A stretch of 8,934 nucleotides of DNA from Clostridiales bacterium (lineage in GTDB: Bacteria; Bacillota_A; Clostridia; Christensenellales; Borkfalkiaceae), in the NCBI GenBank assembly GCA_015055785.1, contig SVHQ01000060.1, positions 1-8,934 on the forward strand, written 5' to 3'. The notes beneath the pieces were generated by a model, which saw nothing but the letters and a program-made list of their open reading frames with translations, was not told the DNA's origin and did no database searches. Positions 1 through 5,946 of this stretch are shown here, piece after piece. The position numbers and the translations under genes are program-made. Each line of letters starts with the position of its first letter. Position 1 is the stretch's first letter.

Positions 1-174
1 AATATGACTGCCAGCATCAAAATACGCCTTGTGTATTTCTTTCACCACGTTTGCGCGCGTGATATTCCAACGCTCGGGCAATTCCCCCAGCGCCAAACCC
101 GACGATTGCAACAGCGTACCCATGCCGCCGTCTAAATATACGATATTTTCTGGTAAAAACTCTTTTACGTTCAT
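1..174 (-). CDS. metH: B12-dependent methionine synthase MetH, N-terminal fragment (runs off left edge)
   Basis: Only the first 58 codons are in the window. The reading frame starts at the ATG at 174-172 and is still open at base 1. The peptide begins MNVKEFLPENIVYLDGGMGT, and the LDGGMGT loop followed by ELPERWN and EIHKAYFDAGSHI is typical of the homocysteine-binding (Hcy) barrel at the N-terminus of cobalamin-dependent methionine synthase. MetH transfers a methyl group from 5-methyl-THF to homocysteine through cobalamin in the cytoplasm. The start codon overlaps the stop of the upstream gene (ATGA), which suggests translational coupling. The neighbours metF and a separate activation-domain gene support MetH over other Hcy-domain enzymes such as BhmT or MmuM. 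The cobalamin and folate domains are not visible, so a short Hcy-domain protein cannot be strictly excluded. Confidence 0.85.
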   Translation of the reverse strand, partial: MNVKEFLPENIVYLDGGMGTLLQSSGLALGELPERWNITRANVVKEIHKAYFDAGSHI

Positions 175-1193
175 TCTTCTAATCCCTTGGAATAATCCGA
201 GTGAAACCCCTCGTGTGTGCAGGAAGAAAACAACAATTTATCCCCCTTGTAAAAAGCCAAATCTTCCAATTCGTCTAAATCGTAATCGGTTTTATATTGC
301 AACAGCCAGTTTTTTGTTTCTTCCGTCAAACGGAAACGATATACTTTGGACAAACCACCCCTCGTACAATGCCAAGAACAAGTAGGCGTTATCGAAATCA
401 AATAGGGCTTTAAGACACGCAATTTTTCACTGTTCAAAGGAGCGTCAAGCGGTGCGATAAGCGCAGAGTCTGTCACAGCCGCGCTGCAAGCCTCAAAATC
501 TTCCAAACGCTGCAAATCCATGTACAGATGCCAAAGAAAATTCTGCGGTTTTTGATAGCGCGTTTTTCCCTCGCTCTGCCTATCACAAATAAACGTCGCT
601 GCTTCTCTTCCGTTTTCTTCGATATATGCTTTTATTTCTTCTCGTATATCCGCACAAAGCGTTTGAAAATCAGGCAATAAATCTCTTTCTTCTTCCGATA
701 ATCGTTGATAAGCGGCAAACCCTCTTTCCAAAGCATCTTTTTCTATTTCCTGCCGCGCAAGTTCTTTTCCCTCTTCAGACAAGCTTTCCTGCTCGCAAGG
801 TCCTACCAACACAAACGAATCTGCCATACCCTCGTATTTTTTCAACAAACCGCGCATATCCAAAGCGTCAAACACGAGTTCTTCTTCATATTCGGCAAGC
901 GTAGAAAAACGGCCGTTGATAGACACCAACGTCAGCAAGTCCCCCACCAATACTTTCTCTTTTTTAAGGAATTTAATAAGCGTATCATAACGGCGGCATC
1001 TTCTGCTTTTCTTATCGGCAATGGAGATGACGTAACCGTTGTTATAAAATCTAAACGCGGACATATCGATAACAAGACAACCCGAAATTTCATATTCCGT
1101 TCCCGTATCGTTTTTCAACACTACACATGCAAGCGACGTTGTTTCCAAATCCCCAATCAAACGGTGCAGCTGTCTTTCTGTAATTTTCTCCAT
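171..1193 (-). CDS. Unrecognised 340-residue protein inside the methionine operon
   Basis: I do not recognise this family. The start is taken as the ATG at 1193, because AAGGA (1201-1205) sits 7 bases upstream and overlaps the stop of the preceding gene. A longer TTG start at 1220 would lack that spacing. The protein is soluble-looking, with no signal peptide or membrane segment. Residues about 1-130 are mixed alpha/beta-like, 133-195 are highly charged and probably helical (many E, K, R), and the C-terminal part has aromatic-rich stretches. Cys and His residues cluster near the end: C272, H275, C276, then C325, H327, H331. This could be a metal site, but that is inference. It follows the activation-domain gene by 10 bases and its TGA overlaps the metH ATG, so it is almost certainly co-transcribed and probably coupled to metH. 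A role linked to MetH or one-carbon metabolism is suggested only by position. Confidence 0.8.
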   Translation of the reverse strand: MEKITERQLHRLIGDLETTSLACVVLKNDTGTEYEISGCLVIDMSAFRFYNNGYVISIADKKSRRCRRYDTLIKFLKKEKVLVGDLLTLVSINGRFSTLAEYEEELVFDALDMRGLLKKYEGMADSFVLVGPCEQESLSEEGKELARQEIEKDALERGFAAYQRLSEEERDLLPDFQTLCADIREEIKAYIEENGREAATFICDRQSEGKTRYQKPQNFLWHLYMDLQRLEDFEACSAAVTDSALIAPLDAPLNSEKLRVLKPYLISITPTCSWHCTRGGLSKVYRFRLTEETKNWLLQYKTDYDLDELEDLAFYKGDKLLFSSCTHEGFHSDYSKGLEE

Positions 1194-1203
1194 CTTCCAT
1201 TCC

Positions 1204-1794
1204 TTATCGCAAACCCACAATCGCCGTCACGGATTTTGTCGGGCTCATCAGCAAACTGTCATTCAAGGTCAAGCCTATCTTTCTTGGGCAATCAAGCATT
1301 AAAAAAATCTCTTTCTGCACAGACAAGGAAAAATCCCCATATCCAGGACTAAATCTCGGCTGTATATTTTTATATTCCCTCTTTAAATCCGCGCAAAAAA
1401 CGTCGCACAAGGCTTCAATCCGTTCCGCACCGATTGCTTGCAGTATCAAGGCTTTCGCCGTTGCCACCCCTGCATACTTGGCAATCATTCTATCCACGTT
1501 CAGCCCTACCGTTGCCGCAAACACCACCGCCTTTTCGCAGCCCTCTAAATTTTTTCGCAAAGCTTTGCTATCCGACGTTACGTTGCCGATTATCAAAGCC
1601 CCCTTTTCTTGTTTCACGTCGAACACACGATAACACACACGATAGGAAAACGCCGCCGCACACTCCAAAAGGCATTCCTGTAATAACGCCTGCGTCGCTT
1701 CGTCCGCTTCTCCGCTGCAGCCTGCATACCGTAATATCTCCCTTTCCTTTATCGGGGGTGCAGGATAGTTTTTTATCAATACGTTATCTAACAT
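1204..1794 (-). CDS. Stand-alone methionine synthase activation (B12-reactivation) domain protein
   Basis: The 196-residue protein matches the C-terminal activation domain of cobalamin-dependent methionine synthase. That domain binds S-adenosylmethionine and allows reductive methylation of cob(II)alamin when MetH becomes inactive. Visible hallmarks are RFSPGYGD (residues 147-154), corresponding to the R-x-x-PGY motif of the SAM-binding site, followed by QKEIFLMLD, RKIGLTLNDS and SPTKSVTAIVG (184-194). In enterobacteria this domain is fused to MetH; here it is a separate gene two places upstream of metH, as known for several anaerobes including Thermotoga. Its ATG lies inside the last codons of metF (11-base overlap), with AGGG a few bases upstream within metF. 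The N-terminal 40 residues are less conserved. The electron donor cannot be told from this sequence. Confidence 0.88.
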   Translation of the reverse strand: MLDNVLIKNYPAPPIKEREILRYAGCSGEADEATQALLQECLLECAAAFSYRVCYRVFDVKQEKGALIIGNVTSDSKALRKNLEGCEKAVVFAATVGLNVDRMIAKYAGVATAKALILQAIGAERIEALCDVFCADLKREYKNIQPRFSPGYGDFSLSVQKEIFLMLDCPRKIGLTLNDSLLMSPTKSVTAIVGLR

Positions 1795-2671
1795 TTTTCC
1801 CTAAGATATCCAAGAGGTTGCTTTGGATTTTTTGTGCAACGTCCGGTTTGTTCATGGAATATACGTGTACGTTGGTCACACCGTTGGCAAACAAATCGAT
1901 GATTTGGTCTGTGGCATAAGCAATACCTGCCTGCTTCATCGCCGCGCTGTCATGTCCGAATTTGTCCACCAAACTTTTAAATCTTTGCGGCATAAACGAA
2001 CCGGAAAGGTGGATAGCACGCTCCACCTGCTTTGCGTTCGTGATGGGCATAATTCCCGCCACAATGGGTACCGTAATGCCTGCTTCACGGATTTTATATA
2101 AGAAATTATACAAAAGATTGTTATCGAAAAACATCTGCGTCGTTAAAAAATCACAGCCTGCGTCCACCTTTTCTTTTAAATATTGAATATCCTCCCTTTG
2201 CGATGTGCTTTCAGGGTGCACTTCGGGATAACAAGCGCCGCCTATGCAAAAATCCGCACCGCTTGCCTTTAATTCACGCACCAATTCCACCGCATGGCGG
2301 TATGCCCAGCCACTTCTATCCGCATTTTGCAACGAAGCAGGAATATCCCCTCGAAGCGCCATAACGTTTTCAATGCCTGCCTCTTTAAAATCAGCAATAC
2401 GCTGTTGCACCGTTTCACGCGTAGAGGAAACGCAGGTGAGATGCGCCAAAGAGGGTACCCCCAATTTTTCTTTGATATTTTTTGCAATATCCAACGTGTA
2501 CTTGCTCGTGCCGCCGCCTGCACCGTAAGTAACACTCATAAAAGCAGGCTTGAGCGCGGCAATTTCTTCCGTTGCCGTTTTTACACTGTCATACACGTCG
2601 TCCGTTTTAGGTGGAAACACCTCAAAAGACAAAGAATAGGTATTTTGTTTGAAAATTTCAGTCAGTTTCAT
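1784..2671 (-). CDS. metF: 5,10-methylenetetrahydrofolate reductase MetF
   Basis: This 295-residue protein has the usual length of bacterial MetF, the cytoplasmic FAD-dependent TIM-barrel enzyme that reduces 5,10-methylene-THF to 5-methyl-THF, the methyl donor for MetH. Family motifs are SFEVFPPKT near the N-terminus, with the catalytic Glu at residue 17; SVTYGAGG (46-53); AHLTC (76-80); ALRGDIP (105-111), which contains the FAD/folate-contacting Arg and Asp; YPEVHPES (148-155); and TTQMFFDN (177-184), with the folate-binding Gln. The start is the ATG at 2671 with AGAGG 7 bases upstream. An upstream in-frame start at 2698 has no such site. It is the first gene of the operon, about 40 bases from the predicted transcription start. 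Its end overlaps the activation-domain gene by 11 bases, so translation is probably coupled. Confidence 0.96.
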   Translation of the reverse strand: MKLTEIFKQNTYSLSFEVFPPKTDDVYDSVKTATEEIAALKPAFMSVTYGAGGGTSKYTLDIAKNIKEKLGVPSLAHLTCVSSTRETVQQRIADFKEAGIENVMALRGDIPASLQNADRSGWAYRHAVELVRELKASGADFCIGGACYPEVHPESTSQREDIQYLKEKVDAGCDFLTTQMFFDNNLLYNFLYKIREAGITVPIVAGIMPITNAKQVERAIHLSGSFMPQRFKSLVDKFGHDSAAMKQAGIAYATDQIIDLFANGVTNVHVYSMNKPDVAQKIQSNLLDILGKNVR

Positions 2672-2716
2672 TTTTTCGCCTCTCGATTGCATAACCAAAA
2701 TACTATGCTATTCTAC

Positions 2717-2745
2717 ATTATAATATAAACGCATGAGAATATCAA
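2717..2745 (-). promoter_or_regulatory. Predicted sigma-A promoter of the metF operon
   Basis: On the minus strand a -35 box TTGATA (2745-2740) and a -10 box TATAAT (2722-2717) are separated by exactly 17 bases. Transcription should begin near 2710, leaving a leader of about 40 bases before metF. That leader is too short for a SAM or cobalamin riboswitch, so control, if any, would come from a protein binding near the promoter. Confidence 0.8.
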
Positions 2746-2790
2746 TTATTTTTCGCCTTGCAAAAGCATTTTTTCACGCTTTTTTTCAGC

Positions 2791-2819
2791 TTGACAAACG
2801 ATAAAGAAAAGATTATAAT
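2791..2819 (+). promoter_or_regulatory. Consensus sigma-A promoter of trmO
   Basis: A perfect TTGACA (2791-2796), 17-base spacer and TATAAT (2814-2819) lie directly in front of trmO. The expected start of transcription is around 2825-2829, at or within about 4 bases of the trmO ATG, so the mRNA should be leaderless. It diverges from the metF promoter; the two -35 boxes are 45 bases apart. Confidence 0.88.
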
Positions 2820-2828
2820 AGCCTTACT

Positions 2829-3509
2829 ATGGAACAAGGATTATTGATAAAACCCATCGGCTATATTCGCAGCGATTTCAAGGAAAAATTCGGCATTCCC
2901 CGTCAAAGCGGCAGAGCGCCTTCTTTGCTTTCGGAAGTCGTTTTTTATCCAGAATATCGCAACAAAGAAGCGTTGCGGGAAATTGAGGGCTTTTCCCATC
3001 TTTGGCTTATCTTCGATTTCTCTTTGGCACATAAAGAGGGTTGGAGCGCCACCGTCCGTCCGCCTCGTCTTGGCGGCAACAAGCGCGTGGGCGTTTTCGC
3101 CAGCCGCTCCCCTTTCCGTCCAAACCCCATCGGTCTTTCCTGCGTAAAGCTGGAAAAAGTGAAAGAAACGGACGAGGGAAACGTGCTCGTTATTTCAGGC
3201 GCAGACCTCTTGGACGGAACCCCTATTTTTGACGTCAAGCCATACCTGCCCCTATCCGATTGCCAAAAAGACGCCACGGGCGGTTATTCTCAAGACGGAG
3301 AAAATCACCGTTTAAACGTCCACTTTCCCGACGAGTTGTCCTCGCGTATTCCGCAGGAAAAACGGGCTGGATTAATAGAGTGTTTGGCAGACGACCCTCG
3401 CCCCTCTTATCAAGACGACCCAACAAGAATTTACGGCATGGCGTTTGCCGATTTTCAAATCAAATTCCGCGTCGAAAACGACACGCTTTACGTAATCGAC
3501 ATTGATTGA
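2829..3509 (+). CDS. trmO: tRNA (t6A37) N6-methyltransferase TrmO (TsaA/VirR-like family)
   Basis: TrmO uses S-adenosylmethionine to methylate N6-threonylcarbamoyladenosine at position 37 of certain tRNAs (m6t6A), which tunes decoding. The 226-residue protein shows the family signatures in order: IKPIGYIRS (7-15), KFGIPRQSG (20-28), the long conserved block RPPRLGGNKRVGVFASRS with the following PFRPNPIGLS (77-104), GADLLDGTPIFDVKPY (124-139), and a C-terminal PRPSYQDDPTRIYGM (190-204). The ATG at 2829 is the only plausible start: a stop lies in frame at 2802-2804, and the one alternative, a TTG at 2844, would shorten the protein and sits too close to an AAGGA. No ribosome binding site precedes the ATG, consistent with leaderless translation. 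It is monocistronic and ends in a terminator 12 bases past the stop. No broken motif is seen. Confidence 0.95.
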   Translation: MEQGLLIKPIGYIRSDFKEKFGIPRQSGRAPSLLSEVVFYPEYRNKEALREIEGFSHLWLIFDFSLAHKEGWSATVRPPRLGGNKRVGVFASRSPFRPNPIGLSCVKLEKVKETDEGNVLVISGADLLDGTPIFDVKPYLPLSDCQKDATGGYSQDGENHRLNVHFPDELSSRIPQEKRAGLIECLADDPRPSYQDDPTRIYGMAFADFQIKFRVENDTLYVIDID

Positions 3510-3521
3510 ATTTAAAAAATA

Positions 3522-3553
3522 CCGCTTGGATAAACACTTCCAAGCGGCTTTTT
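3522..3553. terminator. Bidirectional intrinsic terminator between trmO and the XRE gene
   Basis: A 9-bp perfect stem, CCGCTTGGA (3522-3530) with TCCAAGCGG (3539-3547) and an 8-base loop, is followed on the plus strand by CTTTTT. On the minus strand it is followed by TATTTTTT. It can therefore end trmO from one side and the convergent XRE gene from the other; the XRE stop codon lies in the plus-side T run. Confidence 0.9.
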
Positions 3554-3764
3554 ACATTCCAATTAAAAATCTCCTTCCTATCAATTCATCTAAACTGATT
3601 TCGTAATAGTCGGCAAGTTTCACGCAAAAATCAATATTTGGCAAGCCCTTTCCAGCCCCCCACCAACTAATCATTTGTTGTTTCAAACCCGTCTCTTGTG
3701 CCAATTTCGATTGCGACAAACCGTGTTGTTCTCTTTGGTACTTTAAAGCTTCTCCGTAATTCAT
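3552..3764 (-). CDS. Small XRE-family helix-turn-helix regulator
   Basis: The 70-residue protein is a single helix-turn-helix domain of the Cro/C1 (XRE) type with no extra effector domain. The core runs from ALKYQREQHGLSQSKLAQETGLKQQMISWW to LPNIDFCVKLADYYEISLDELIG. The LSQSKLAQETGL and QQMISWW segments form the DNA-reading helices, and the closing SLDELIG is typical. The start is the ATG at 3764 with a strong GGGAGGGG about 6 bases upstream. It is monocistronic, facing trmO, with its own probable promoter and a shared terminator. An imperfect inverted repeat directly upstream of its ribosome binding site suggests it may repress itself (inferred). Such small regulators can be mobile-element remnants, but no phage genes flank it. 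Its targets cannot be deduced. Confidence 0.9.
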   Translation of the reverse strand: MNYGEALKYQREQHGLSQSKLAQETGLKQQMISWWGAGKGLPNIDFCVKLADYYEISLDELIGRRFLIGM

Positions 3765-3777
3765 ATATTTCCCCTCC

Positions 3778-3802
3778 CATAAATATTTTACAGAAATTTA
3801 TG
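3778..3802. repeat. Imperfect inverted repeat, candidate operator of the XRE gene
   Basis: Perfect 7-base arms CATAAAT (3778-3784) and ATTTATG (3796-3802) are separated by 11 bases. Extending inwards, 9 of 11 positions per arm pair. It lies between the predicted -10 box and the ribosome binding site of the XRE gene, where a bound repressor would block transcription. It could instead form a weak AT-rich hairpin in the 5' UTR. Confidence 0.45.
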
Positions 3803-3809
3803 TAATATA

Positions 3810-3818
3810 ATTTTATCA
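3810..3818 (-). promoter_or_regulatory. Possible extended -10 promoter of the XRE gene
   Basis: The minus strand reads TGATAAAAT (3818-3810), a TG-N-TAAAAT extended -10 motif. No good -35 hexamer sits 16-18 bases upstream. Transcription would start near 3803, right at the edge of the inverted repeat. Other AT-rich -10-like hexamers are close by, so the exact box is uncertain. Confidence 0.4.
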
Positions 3819-3896
3819 TAGATAGCAACTAGCAACAGCGTTTAATATCGCGATTTTTAATTAAAATACATAATTTTCAATAGTTGTCACACAAAC

Positions 3897-3932
3897 AAAA
3901 AGCCTTACTCCTTTTACGGAATAAGGCTTTTT
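3897..3932 (-). terminator. Intrinsic terminator after the minD-degV operon
   Basis: The arms AAAAAGCCTTA (3897-3907) and TAAGGCTTTTT (3922-3932) pair over 11 bp. After one mismatch, three more pairs (TCC/GGA) close a 6-base loop. On the minus strand the stem ends in a T run. It starts about 46 bases beyond the degV stop. The structure is symmetric and could work in both directions, but no plus-strand gene precedes it. Confidence 0.85.
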
Positions 3933-3978
3933 GCTTACAATAAGTAACGTAGTAAGGGGATGTTACCTGTTTGTATTT

Positions 3979-4854
3979 TTATCTGTTAATACCTTTATTA
4001 AATATCGCCAACGTTCCCACGCCAGAATGCGCGCCAATAACTGGACCTACGTAATTGACGTAAATTTTTACATTCGGGAGCTTTTCAAGCAGCAATCTCT
4101 TCACGTATTCTACGTCGTCCATGCAATCGCCATGACTGATGAAAATGGGGTCGTTTTCGTCCATATCCATAGTGGATAAAAGATTTTCCACCAACGTATG
4201 CAAGGATTTTTTACGTCCCATCGCTTTACCGATTGCCACCAATTTCCCTGCGTTATCCACGTGCATAACAGGCTTTATTTTCAGCATCGAACCTACAACC
4301 GCCGTCGCTGTGGAAACTCTGCCGCCGCGTTTTAAATGGAAAAGATCGTCCACGGTGAAGTGGTGGCAAATATGCAACTTCAAATCTTCGGCATATTCTG
4401 TCACTTCCTCGATACTCGCGCCCTCGTCTGCTTTTTTAATAACGTAATCTAAAAACAAACCCTGCCCCATCGAAGCACAAAGGGAATCCACCACGCGAAT
4501 TTTGCGGTTTGGATACTTCTCGCTCAATTCTCTCGCCGCTACGACAAAACTGCCCGCCGTACCCGAAAGACCAGATGAAAATGCAACCACCAACACGTCG
4601 CGCCCATTTTCCAAACTCTTTTCAAAATAAGGCTTTGCTTGTTCTGCCGTCACCTGATAAGTCGTCGGCATACTGCCTGCGCGGAGCTTGTCATAAAAGG
4701 TTTTGGCGTCGATGCTTTCGCCGCTCTCACCCTCATAATTGACATTGTCCATGTTAAAACCAAGCTTCACCACCGCAACGTCATGTTCTTGCAAATATTC
4801 CACAGGCATATCGCAGCTGGTATCTGTGATAATATCAAATAATCTTTTTCCCAT
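3979..4854 (-). CDS. DegV family (fatty-acid-binding, FakB-like) protein
   Basis: The 291-residue protein has full DegV length. Members of this family bind a single fatty acid, and the FakB type presents it to the FakA kinase for acyl-phosphate formation. Diagnostic segments are ITDTSCDMP (9-17), SMPTTYQVT (61-69), the FSSGLSGTAGS loop (92-102), VVDSLCASMGQG (121-132), LKRGGRVS (174-181), GSMLKIKPVMHVDNAGKL with GRKKSL (213-218), and a C-terminal GPVIGAHSGVGTLAIF. The first Ser/Thr-rich loops and the GxHxGxGT segment line the lipid head-group site in known structures. The start ATG has AAAGGAG 5 bases upstream. It follows the MinE-like gene by 25 bases with no terminator between, so it is probably the last gene of the minD operon. 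No kinase partner (FakA) is in the window, so lipid specificity and true FakB function remain open. Confidence 0.94.
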   Translation of the reverse strand: MGKRLFDIITDTSCDMPVEYLQEHDVAVVKLGFNMDNVNYEGESGESIDAKTFYDKLRAGSMPTTYQVTAEQAKPYFEKSLENGRDVLVVAFSSGLSGTAGSFVVAARELSEKYPNRKIRVVDSLCASMGQGLFLDYVIKKADEGASIEEVTEYAEDLKLHICHHFTVDDLFHLKRGGRVSTATAVVGSMLKIKPVMHVDNAGKLVAIGKAMGRKKSLHTLVENLLSTMDMDENDPIFISHGDCMDDVEYVKRLLLEKLPNVKIYVNYVGPVIGAHSGVGTLAIFNKGINR

Positions 4855-4879
4855 ACTTTCTCCTTTGGTATATCGTGTT

Positions 4880-5113
4880 TTATTTAAGTACGTTAAATTT
4901 CTTAATTCGTTCCGCCTCGAACGTGACTTGTACGGTATAGACCCCGTTCTTTTGCGAAAGCTCTAATCGCGGCAACCCCATCACATCGAAATATTCGTTA
5001 AATTTTTCCGCAAAGTCTTGTAAAATCAAGGCCTTACAACCATCGCTCATCAAGGATTTATCCGCTTGAATCACCTTATGGATTCTATTATAATCGTCTG
5101 ATGTTCCTTTCAT
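4880..5113 (-). CDS. Small protein after minD, probable divergent MinE
   Basis: The 77-residue protein occupies the minE position, 12 bases after minD. By eye it follows the MinE pattern: R-I-H-K-V-I-Q-A-D-K-S (10-20) resembles the anti-MinCD segment and the D-R-S that follows it, then a helix LILQDFAEKFNEYFDV ending in the usual K/E-Y position, then two beta-like stretches LPRLELSQ and VYTVQVTFEA. MinE stimulates MinD ATPase and drives MinCD off the membrane. The N-terminus (MKGTSDDYN) lacks the hydrophobic FF-containing amphipathic helix that targets MinE to membranes. A longer start is impossible, because the minD stop is in frame only four codons upstream. GGAG lies 5 bases before the ATG. 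Identity rests on position and a weak pattern match. It could instead be an unrelated small protein of the operon. Confidence 0.6.
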   Translation of the reverse strand: MKGTSDDYNRIHKVIQADKSLMSDGCKALILQDFAEKFNEYFDVMGLPRLELSQKNGVYTVQVTFEAERIKKFNVLK

Positions 5114-5125
5114 ATCCGCTCCGTT

Positions 5126-5896
5126 TTACAATTTTCGCTTTAATACACGGCGGATGTTCCCGAAAAAACCTGCATATTTTTTCGTAACGTCATACAAACG
5201 TCGATTTTCTGTCAATAAATTGTTGGCAAGTAATTTAAACGCAGGGTGCGCATTCCCCAAATCCCCTCGGTAAATGCCGTATTCTTCAGGGATAATGCCC
5301 AAAAGCGGCGTTTTTAAAAGCTGCGTCACTTCCTTAGGAGAAAGACAATCGCCCGTAAGCAACAAATCCCCTCGCACCATATTCAGCACCACTGTCAATT
5401 CATTCAATTGATAACTTTTTAAAAGGGTGATGATTTTGTCCGCGTCACGTATCGAAGAAATATGCGGCGTCGTCACCACAATCGCTTCGTCTGCCGTGGC
5501 GACAGCTCGGTGAAAACCCTCGTCAATCCCAGCAGGACAATCGATGATGATAAAGTCAAACTGCGGCGCCAACGCGTCCAGCACCACTTTCAACGCTTGC
5601 GGAGAAACGTAACGCTCCGGTGCGGAATGGCTACTTCCCAAAAGATATAAATTGCCACAATCGGGATGTCGCACAAGTGCTTGTTTTGCCCGACACCTAC
5701 CCTCTATCACGTCCACAATATCATATAAAATGAGCTGTTCTACGCCAGAAGCAACGTCCACGTTATTCAACCCGAAATCTGCATCGCATAAAATGACCCG
5801 TTGCCCTCTTTTCGCCAATTGCGCAGACAAATGAATTGCCACCGTCGTTTTTCCTGCGCCGCCCTTGCCTGACGTGATTACAATTTTTCTTGCCAT
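5126..5896 (-). CDS. minD: Septum-site determining ATPase MinD
   Basis: MinD is a ParA/MinD-class ATPase that dimerises on ATP, binds the inner membrane and recruits MinC to block division away from mid-cell. The 256-residue protein has the deviant Walker A KGGAGKTT (11-18) with its signature lysine, a switch region CDADFGLNNVDVASGVE (37-53), where MinD normally has D-x-D-x-G-L-R-N-L-D, and Walker B FIIIDCPAGID (115-125). It ends in a basic amphipathic stretch, FFGNIRRVLKRKL, the expected membrane-targeting helix. The ATG at 5896 is chosen because AAAGGAG lies 8 bases upstream; an in-frame start at 5932 has no site. It heads an operon with the MinE-like gene and degV. No minC is seen upstream. 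Other MinD/ParA-like roles (flagellar FlhG, for example) are less likely given the C-terminal helix and the neighbour. Confidence 0.92.
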   Translation of the reverse strand: MARKIVITSGKGGAGKTTVAIHLSAQLAKRGQRVILCDADFGLNNVDVASGVEQLILYDIVDVIEGRCRAKQALVRHPDCGNLYLLGSSHSAPERYVSPQALKVVLDALAPQFDFIIIDCPAGIDEGFHRAVATADEAIVVTTPHISSIRDADKIITLLKSYQLNELTVVLNMVRGDLLLTGDCLSPKEVTQLLKTPLLGIIPEEYGIYRGDLGNAHPAFKLLANNLLTENRRLYDVTKKYAGFFGNIRRVLKRKL

Positions 5897-5937
5897 TCTC
5901 CGCGCTCCTTTTTTACCGTGTATTTTCAGCAAAGTAA

Positions 5938-5946
5938 ATCATATCA
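5938..5946 (-). promoter_or_regulatory. Possible extended -10 promoter of the minD operon
   Basis: The minus strand reads TGATATGAT (5946-5938), a TG-N-TATGAT extended -10 motif. No clear -35 is found at 16-18 bases; an ATGACA lies 22 bases upstream of the -10, which is too far. Transcription would start near 5931, about 35 bases before minD. Confidence 0.45.

Noticed and set aside
705..1352. Long plus-strand open frame of 215 codons opposite the unknown gene
   Set aside because: It is a shadow of two minus-strand genes that have good ribosome binding sites and tight operon spacing, and its peptide resembles no protein family.
2762..2783. Inverted AAAAGC / GCTTTT between the metF and trmO promoters as a terminator or operator
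   Set aside because: Only 6 bp in an A/T-rich background; no gene reads into it on either strand, and such short matches are expected by chance.
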